NCBI GenBank assembly: GCA_027068245.1
Contig: JAMOUF010000247.1
Coordinates: 1-28,493, forward strand
DNA length: 28,493 bases
Origin: Campylobacterales bacterium
GTDB taxonomy: Bacteria > Campylobacterota > Campylobacteria > Campylobacterales > Nitratiruptoraceae
Reading direction: 5' to 3'
Shown here piece after piece: positions 22,761-28,493 of this stretch. A program made the translations under genes and the position numbers. The notes under the pieces were generated by a model, which saw only the letters and a program-made list of their open reading frames with translations, did not search any database and was not told the origin of the DNA. The stretch's first letter is position 1; each line of letters starts with the position of its first letter.

Positions 22761-23201
22761 ATGGTAGAGATATATGAAGGCCCCCTGGATATAAAGAAGA
22801 TTTTCAGCAGTTGGTATGAGTGGGGAAAAGATAGAAATTTCGGGGCTTTTATAACCTTCGTTGGCATTGTAAGGGATGAAGAGGGGATAGAGGCGTTAAG
22901 CTTTGAGATATACGAGCCTGTTTTGAGCCGCTGGTTTGACAGGTGGCAGCAAAAAGCCAAAAGCAGGGGAGCGTATATAAAGATGGCCCACTCAAAAGGA
23001 GATGTGCCGCTGCACGAGTCAAGTTACGCGGCCGCGGTTTTCAGCCCAAAACGCAGGGTGGCGCTGGAGCTTATGGATGAGTTTGTGGAGGATTTTAAGG
23101 CAAACGCTCCCATATGGAAATATGATGTGAAAAAATCAAACAGAATCTACGCCAAAGAGAGAAGCCACCCTATCGAAGGCAGCGGGCTTTTGGATATTTA
23201 G
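22761..23201 (+). CDS. moaE: Molybdopterin synthase large subunit
   Basis: The 146-residue protein shows the MoaE pattern: GAFITFVGIVRDE (28-40), LSFEIYEP, the HSKGDVPLHESSYAAAVFS segment, and IWKYDVKKSNRIYAKE with the catalytic lysine region. With MoaD it converts precursor Z (cPMP) to molybdopterin. The length is typical. It is coupled to moaD. Its last 4 nt overlap the convergent glutamate dehydrogenase gene. Confidence 0.95.
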   Translation: MVEIYEGPLDIKKIFSSWYEWGKDRNFGAFITFVGIVRDEEGIEALSFEIYEPVLSRWFDRWQQKAKSRGAYIKMAHSKGDVPLHESSYAAAVFSPKRRVALELMDEFVEDFKANAPIWKYDVKKSNRIYAKERSHPIEGSGLLDI

Positions 23202-26194
23202 ATCGCCTGCAGCAGCAGTTTGTGAACCACGTTTACCATATAGGTAAGATCGTTGGGGTCCTCTTTGATCTTCTCGATCTCCTCGATGATCTTTTCAAAA
23301 TCGACCCTTTTTTCTTCCATATATCCAATAAAGCCCTTTTCCAGATTCTCCTGGGCTCTGGTAAAGATGATTATATCCTTTGCCACGGCCGTTACGAAAT
23401 ACTCCACCAGCTCTATAAGCTGGTTTTTGATCTCTTTTGAGGTTCTGTTTTTGGGTTGGTAGGAGTAGATATACTCCAAAAGCCTGTCTATTTTAAACCG
23501 GCTGATAATAAGCATCAAAAGATTCAAAATATCCGTCAGGTTATACTCTTTGCTCTCTTTTAAAAATATTGCGGGCATAATAAATTTTATCAAGTCTATA
23601 TACTTCAGGAAGTTTTGGCTAAGGCCCTCTTCATAATTTAGAAATTCGGCTATCTCCTTTTTGTAGTTTAGTATGTGAAATGGTTCAAGGTTTATGGAGC
23701 TGTGGTTTCTAAGAACCCATTTCAAGCTAAAATTCAAGGACATATCTATCTCCAAAAAGTGGTCGTATAGCCTTTTTTTAAGCTCTTTTTCCCTTTGAAG
23801 CAGCTCATCTTTGATTTTGGAGATTGAAAGAAGCGAGTTTAAGATGAGGTAGGTTTTGATCTTTACCAAAAACAGCTCCTCTCCCAACTCCTCATAGTCA
23901 CTGATAAAACTGACGCCGGCCCCGTCTATAATGAGATTTGCCGTGATGGTGGCTATGATCTCCCTTTTTAGAGGGTGCAAGACCACCTCCTTTTCAAAAA
24001 ACGGGTATAGGGATTTTGGAAAATATTTATATAGATAGTGTTCGAAAAATGGCTCGTCTATCAAAGTGGAGTTTAATAGAACCTTTTTTAAAAAGATTTT
24101 GGAAAAAGAGAGCAAAATTCCAAGTATCGGCCTGACAAGCGCCCCGTTGTATAAAACAGATTCCATCTCCTTGTTTTTGGGTATGGAGTAGTCCTTTCTT
24201 TTAAAATACTCCAGGCTCCTCTCCAAAAGCTCGATGGTTTTTATAAACTCATCCAGCGAATTTTTGGATCTGATCTCATCCAGCGTTATCGCCAGGGGCT
24301 GGTAACGGTTCTCCCTAAATACCTTTTGCAAAACCTCATCCACCACTTTAAACAGTGTCTCATCCCTCTGTTTTAGATCGATTTTACCCTCGTCCATAGC
24401 GCTGTTTAGGGCGATTTTCAGATTTACCTCATAATCGGATGTATGAACTCCGGCCGAGTTGTCGATGCTGTCAAGGTTTATCTTTCCACCGCCTTTGGCA
24501 TACTCTATTCGCCCCTTTTGGGTAAAGCCCAGGTTACCCCCTTCACATACGGCAAAACATTTCAGATCGCTTGCATCGACCCTTACATCTTCGTTAAGTT
24601 TGTCGGCAATGTGGATATTTAGCTCCTCGCTCGACTTCACATATGTGCCAACGCCCCCTATATAGAGCATATCCACATCAAGGCATAGAATCTTTTTGGC
24701 AAGTTCGGCGCCGCTTATCTTGCCCTTTTTCGTCTTAAGGAGTTTTTTCAGCTCCTCGCTTAGCTCTATCTCCTTCTCATCCCTGTAAAATACTCCGCCC
24801 CCTTTGCTGATAAGGCTTTTGTCATACTCACTCCAGCCAAGATTTTTTTCAAAAAGCCTCTTTCTCTCCTCATATGCTTTTTTCGTATCCGGATTGGGAT
24901 CTATGAAAATCTCTTTTGAGCTTATGGCGCCAATAAGTTTTATGTTGGGGTTTATAAGCATCGCGTTTCCAAACACATCCCCTCTCATAGAGCCTGTTCC
25001 TACTACTGAGATTGGATCTTGGAATATGTCGATCCCTTTGTCGGTAAAATGCCTCGCCGCACTTATCCAGGCCCCTTTGGCCGTCACCCCAAGCTCTTTG
25101 TGGTTATATCCCCGGCTTCCGCCGCTGGCAAAGGCGTCTTTTAGCCAAAATCCCCGCTTCAGGGCAATCTCGTTCGCTATGTCGCTCATGGATGAGGTCC
25201 CTTTGTCCGCCGCCACTACGAAGTAAAAATCATCCCCCTCTTTTGGCGAAGAGTCTATTACGTCTAAAAGCGCGTTGATATATTTGGAGTAGATATTTTT
25301 AAACTCGTTTCTGTCAACCTTTTTTTCGATAAAAAAGCCCCCTTTGGCGCCCGATGGCACTATGATGGAGTTTTTCGCCTCCTGGGTTATCATCAGGGAT
25401 TTTATCTCCTCTCTAAAATCGTCCCTGTCGCTCCATCTGATGCCGCCTCTGGCTATCTTGCTGCTTCTTAGGTGGACTCCAAGAAAATCCCTGTCGTAGA
25501 CAAAAATCTCTATATTGGGCTCAAGTGGGGAGAGCAGGTGTTTGTAGTTTTGTATATCAAACTTGAACGCTTTTGTCTCGCTATGAAAGAAGTTGGTTTT
25601 AACGATATTTTTTACGGCGTGATAAAATATCCTAAAAAGCCTGTCCTCCTCAAAGTTTTTGATACTTTTAAATATCTTCTCATCCAGGCTCTTTTTTTCA
25701 AAGAAAAACTGGGTGATCTTTTTTGTTATATCCGGATACTTTATCAGCGTCTGGATTATGGACTTCTCCCTCTTTTGTAAAATCAGCTGGTTTAGATACT
25801 TTGTCATCGCCCTTAAAAAGCGGATCTGCTCTATGTCGAAATCCTCTTTTGCGCTTAGCCGGTAAAGGGGGCAGTTGAGTATCTCCTTTTTTGTCAGTGC
25901 CAGTTTGATAATCTCTATAATGTTTCTTTGGTGCTTTTTTACAAGCTCCTCCTCACACATCAAAAAGAGCAGATGCACCTCCACCTCCTCGTCAAGCATA
26001 TATGTGAGGCTTTTTGTGGTAACTATGCCAAAGTTGTTTAAAAGTATCACGATATCGGTTATAGGTATCTCCTTTTTGGTATAGATTTTTAAAAGGGGGC
26101 TTTTCTCAAACTCCAAAGCTATCTCGATATCCTTCAGCCCTTTTACGATTTTTCTGTCTTTGGCCGTTACCAGTTCCTGGCACTCATAGTTCAT
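23198..26194 (-). CDS. Large NAD-specific glutamate dehydrogenase
   Basis: ATG at 26194 (MNYECQELV) with a GGGG site gives 998 residues. The frame stays open for 61 more codons, but these run through the moeA start region and have poor coding character. The catalytic core includes GGIRWSDR (250-257), PSGAKGGF (280-287), AADKGTSSMSDIANE, GGSRGYNHKELG and VVGTGSMRGDVFGN. This is the large GDH family, which deaminates glutamate to 2-oxoglutarate with NAD. It lacks the long N-terminal part of the roughly 1600-residue proteobacterial enzymes and so matches a shortened class. It is monocistronic and divergent from moeA. Confidence 0.9.
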   Translation of the reverse strand: MNYECQELVTAKDRKIVKGLKDIEIALEFEKSPLLKIYTKKEIPITDIVILLNNFGIVTTKSLTYMLDEEVEVHLLFLMCEEELVKKHQRNIIEIIKLALTKKEILNCPLYRLSAKEDFDIEQIRFLRAMTKYLNQLILQKREKSIIQTLIKYPDITKKITQFFFEKKSLDEKIFKSIKNFEEDRLFRIFYHAVKNIVKTNFFHSETKAFKFDIQNYKHLLSPLEPNIEIFVYDRDFLGVHLRSSKIARGGIRWSDRDDFREEIKSLMITQEAKNSIIVPSGAKGGFFIEKKVDRNEFKNIYSKYINALLDVIDSSPKEGDDFYFVVAADKGTSSMSDIANEIALKRGFWLKDAFASGGSRGYNHKELGVTAKGAWISAARHFTDKGIDIFQDPISVVGTGSMRGDVFGNAMLINPNIKLIGAISSKEIFIDPNPDTKKAYEERKRLFEKNLGWSEYDKSLISKGGGVFYRDEKEIELSEELKKLLKTKKGKISGAELAKKILCLDVDMLYIGGVGTYVKSSEELNIHIADKLNEDVRVDASDLKCFAVCEGGNLGFTQKGRIEYAKGGGKINLDSIDNSAGVHTSDYEVNLKIALNSAMDEGKIDLKQRDETLFKVVDEVLQKVFRENRYQPLAITLDEIRSKNSLDEFIKTIELLERSLEYFKRKDYSIPKNKEMESVLYNGALVRPILGILLSFSKIFLKKVLLNSTLIDEPFFEHYLYKYFPKSLYPFFEKEVVLHPLKREIIATITANLIIDGAGVSFISDYEELGEELFLVKIKTYLILNSLLSISKIKDELLQREKELKKRLYDHFLEIDMSLNFSLKWVLRNHSSINLEPFHILNYKKEIAEFLNYEEGLSQNFLKYIDLIKFIMPAIFLKESKEYNLTDILNLLMLIISRFKIDRLLEYIYSYQPKNRTSKEIKNQLIELVEYFVTAVAKDIIIFTRAQENLEKGFIGYMEEKRVDFEKIIEEIEKIKEDPNDLTYMVNVVHKLLLQAI

Positions 26195-26249
26195 ATAACC
26201 CCTTTGTATATATTCTTTTTGTATAATAGCACAGATTAAAGGAGTGTTG

Positions 26250-27458
26250 ATGATAAGTTTTGAGGAGTCGATGGATATCCTGAACTCTTTGGATGTAAAA
26301 GAGTGCGGGGTGGAGAAACTCTTTTTGAACGATGCGTTAAACCGGTTTTTGGCCGAGGATATTGTAGCTTCGACCAACTCCCCGCAAGCCCCGACGGCGG
26401 CTATGGATGGTTACGCCATAAGGGCCAGGGACCAAAGTGTGGGCAGGCTCAAAGTCGTTGGCTCCACTCCCGCCGGAAGCGGGGTAGAAAGAGAGCTTGG
26501 GGCAAAAGAGGCGATAAAGACTTTTACGGGCTCTTTGATGCCAAAGGGGGCCGATACTCTCATACCTATAGAAAATGTGAAAGTGGAAGGGGACTTTATC
26601 CAAATCGTGGAGCCTGTAAAAGAGGGTTTTAGCGTCAGAGAGATTGGAGAAAACTATAAAAAAGGCGAGCTGCTTATAAAAAAGGGCTCAAAGATATCCT
26701 TCGCCGAGATTGGGGTGATGGCGAGTCTGAATGTGGTTATGCCAAAGGTCTACCAAAAACCGAAAGTGGCGATTTTATCCACCGGAAGCGAGGTTTTGGA
26801 AATCGGCCAGCAGCAAAGAAGCGAGGCACAGATAAGAAGCTCCAACAACTACACTCTTGAGGCCATCGCCGCCTTGCATGGGGCCAAACCGGTGCAGCTT
26901 GGATGTGTGGAGGATGACAGGAAAAGCATCACACAGGCCATAAAAGAGGGCCTAAAAAGTGCCGATATCCTCGTTACCACAGGTGGCGTAAGCGTTGGAG
27001 ACTACGACTTTGTAAAAGATGTGGTAAGAGAGGAGCTGGGTTTTGAGGTGGCATTCAAAGGGGTGGTGATAAAACCCGGACAGCATATGATGGTGGCTAA
27101 AAAAGATGATAAGTTCATCATATCCCTGCCCGGATTTGCCTATTCGAGCCTCGTTACCTTTTTTATATACGTGCTGCCACTTATATACAAAATGCAAGGC
27201 AGCAGGTATAAGCCCTATATGGTCTATGCCACGCTCAAAGAGCCTTTTGTCAAAAGGAGCCGGAAAACCGAGTTTACTCCATGTAATCTCTATATAGAGG
27301 ATGGAGAGTTTTTCGTGGATTTCAAAGGCAATAAAACGGGCAGCAGCGCCATACTGACCAATATGCTGGGCCTGCCAAAAGGCCTTGTGATAACCTCGCC
27401 AGAGGAGCTTGACAAAGAGATAGGCGAAAAAGTTTTGGTCTGGATAATAAATTACTAA
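26250..27458 (+). CDS. moeA: Molybdopterin molybdenumtransferase
   Basis: ATG at 26250, 5 nt after AAAGGAG, gives 402 residues. In-frame GTG and TTG codons just upstream sit inside that site. It shows MoeA domains in order: the N-terminal lid with PQAPTAAMDGYAIRA, TGSLMPKGADTLIPIE, then the MPT-binding domain with ILSTGSEVLEIG and TTGGVSVGDYDFVKD, and a C-terminal beta domain. It inserts molybdate into molybdopterin. The 55-nt gap to the divergent glutamate dehydrogenase contains a TATAAT (26222-26227) that may serve moeA. Confidence 0.93.
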   Translation: MISFEESMDILNSLDVKECGVEKLFLNDALNRFLAEDIVASTNSPQAPTAAMDGYAIRARDQSVGRLKVVGSTPAGSGVERELGAKEAIKTFTGSLMPKGADTLIPIENVKVEGDFIQIVEPVKEGFSVREIGENYKKGELLIKKGSKISFAEIGVMASLNVVMPKVYQKPKVAILSTGSEVLEIGQQQRSEAQIRSSNNYTLEAIAALHGAKPVQLGCVEDDRKSITQAIKEGLKSADILVTTGGVSVGDYDFVKDVVREELGFEVAFKGVVIKPGQHMMVAKKDDKFIISLPGFAYSSLVTFFIYVLPLIYKMQGSRYKPYMVYATLKEPFVKRSRKTEFTPCNLYIEDGEFFVDFKGNKTGSSAILTNMLGLPKGLVITSPEELDKEIGEKVLVWIINY

Positions 27459-27467
27459 AGGAGAGTT

Positions 27468-27998
27468 ATGAAAAAGTTACTGTTGATACTGATGTTCGTG
27501 GGCGCTATATTTGCCGCAGATAGCAACAACACCAAAAAGTTCGAGGTGGTGTCTATTGATGGAAAGAAATTTCATTTTACCGTCACTTCAAGGGGAGTTT
27601 TGTGCGATGAGGCGAAGGGTAAGGTCCTTTTGATAGATTTTTTCGGTAAAAACTGTCCTCCCTGCCGAGCCTCCATACCGGTTTTGGCAAAAATCTACAA
27701 AGAGATGGGCGACAAGGTGCAGATAATTGCGTTGCACGTGCAGCAAAAGCTTACTCCACGCGATATTTCGATGCTGAAAAAGGAGCTTGGAATCAACTAT
27801 CCGGTGGTGGATATGATGGCCGATGGGAAAAACTATGAGTTCGTGGAGTATCTGGGCGCTGTTGCCGGATGGAAGGGAACCATACCTTTTATGCTCTTTT
27901 TTGACAAAGAGGGCAACTACAGAGCCCAGCACTATGGGATGGTGGATTATAAGAAATTGAAAGATTTTATAGAAAAGCTATATAAAGAGAAGGATTAA
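27468..27998 (+). CDS. TlpA-like periplasmic thioredoxin
   Basis: A signal peptide (MKKLLLILMFVGAIFAA) is followed by a 160-residue thioredoxin-fold domain with the redox motif CPPC (63-66) in DFFGKNCPPCRASIPVL. The cis-proline region is near GTIPFMLFFD. Proteins of this type reduce disulfides in the periplasm, often during cytochrome c maturation. It follows moeA by 9 nt with GGAG before the ATG, so they are likely cotranscribed, although their functions do not obviously link. Its last 4 nt overlap the convergent transporter. Confidence 0.88.
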   Translation: MKKLLLILMFVGAIFAADSNNTKKFEVVSIDGKKFHFTVTSRGVLCDEAKGKVLLIDFFGKNCPPCRASIPVLAKIYKEMGDKVQIIALHVQQKLTPRDISMLKKELGINYPVVDMMADGKNYEFVEYLGAVAGWKGTIPFMLFFDKEGNYRAQHYGMVDYKKLKDFIEKLYKEKD

Positions 27999-28493
27999 TC
28001 CTCCTCTTTTTTCAAAAACTCTTTTATACTCTTCTCGTCAATCTCGTCTTTGTCATATTTTACGACTATTATCTTCTCCGTCTCGTTCACATAAAAGTCC
28101 GTAATGCCCTTCATAACCTTAAGACCAGGAAGTTTCTCTTTGTCGTAGTTGTCGAAATCCAAAAAGAGGCTGGCCCTGACACCCGGATTTCTCATACCCA
28201 GTATCCAGTATATCCACACTATACAAAGGGCTATGACAAAAATAGCGACCGCTTTCTCCCCGCCGTATTCATACAGAAGGCCTCCTATGGCGCCGCCTAA
28301 AAATATGCCGATATAGGCGAATGTGTTGGCTACCCCAAGAGCCGCTCCCTTTTGGTGGACCTTGGCGAATTTGGATACGAAACTTTGCAGCAGCGGCTCG
28401 AACATATTGAAACCTATGAAGAAAAAGACCGCTCCAAGGGCAAAGAGGAAGAAGTTGTCGCTAAAACCCATCAGGGCAAAGGCTATGGCTATG
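27995..28493 (-). CDS. MFS transporter, C-terminal part (5' end outside window), YajR-like tail
   Basis: The frame is open to the end of the window, so the start lies beyond 28493; the ATG at 28471 is internal. The visible part has three or four membrane helices (LFALGAVFFFIGFNMFEPLL, AALGVANTFAYIGIFLGGAI, AVAIFVIALCIVWIYWIL). It ends with a soluble tail (LPGLKVMKGITDFYVNETEK and IIVVKYDKDEIDEKSIKEF) that looks like a small ferredoxin-like domain. This matches the YajR layout, an MFS exporter with a C-terminal YAM domain. The substrate is unknown. Confidence 0.8.
   Translation of the reverse strand, partial: IAIAFALMGFSDNFFLFALGAVFFFIGFNMFEPLLQSFVSKFAKVHQKGAALGVANTFAYIGIFLGGAIGGLLYEYGGEKAVAIFVIALCIVWIYWILGMRNPGVRASLFLDFDNYDKEKLPGLKVMKGITDFYVNETEKIIVVKYDKDEIDEKSIKEFLKKEED

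Noticed and set aside
26195..26377. Upstream extension of the glutamate dehydrogenase by 61 codons
   Set aside because: It would cover the moeA start and the divergent promoter gap, and the extra sequence does not look like the family's N-terminus. ATG at 26194 has a plausible ribosome-binding site.

Overview
The window is chromosomal DNA of a Campylobacterota (epsilonproteobacterial) bacterium carrying a roughly 10 kb AT-rich integrated element. The host assignment rests on gene content: a futalosine-pathway MqnA, a long DapD of the epsilonproteobacterial kind, a large NAD-type glutamate dehydrogenase of about 1000 residues, a SurA-like periplasmic chaperone and densely packed convergent genes that overlap at their stops. 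A deep-branching chemolithotroph (Nautilia/Nitratiruptor-like) is possible, but the sequence alone does not fix the genus.

Left host part (1-2830): the tail of an unidentified gene, an asparagine synthase (asnB), a small four-helix membrane protein and, convergent to these, dcd (dCTP deaminase), which has a near-perfect sigma70 promoter at the edge of the element. Right host part (13000-28493): accB-accC; a type IV pilin/pseudopilin-like protein; dapD downstream of a surA-like gene; gltX; an operon of mqnA, a di-haem cytochrome c peroxidase and a GGDEF/EAL membrane protein; moaD-moaE; a large glutamate dehydrogenase divergent from moeA; a TlpA-like thioredoxin; and the C-terminal end of an MFS transporter with a ferredoxin-like tail domain.

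The element (about 2838-12994) is the notable part. Read on the minus strand from its right end, it runs: IS110/Piv-type DEDD transposase, a 55-residue HTH protein with a TTG start, a small OB-fold-like protein (candidate ssDNA-binding protein), a Rep_trans-type rolling-circle initiator, a GH24 lysozyme, a holin-like membrane protein, a 44-residue protein, then four unrecognised proteins of 211, 403, 244 and 311 residues, and a 118-residue protein. Nearly every start overlaps the preceding stop, so this looks like one translationally coupled operon. A structured intergenic region (5052-5239) and a lone plus-strand small cysteine-containing protein follow, then a second minus-strand block with two more 120-residue paralogues, a 77-residue membrane/coiled-coil protein and an Mrr-like endonuclease.

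Replication, lysis and recombination functions are recognisable, but no packaging ATPase, Zot/pI-type ATPase, terminase, portal or recognisable capsid protein is visible. The coding strand of the unrecognised block is T-rich and C-poor, as is common in ssDNA phage genomes. My reading is an unclassified, probably tailless ssDNA prophage that integrates with an IS110/Piv-type recombinase. It is not a standard inovirus or microvirus. Its virion proteins are probably among the unrecognised genes, including a family of three small paralogues that may contain an internal duplication. Its left end appears to supply the -35 box of the neighbouring dcd promoter.
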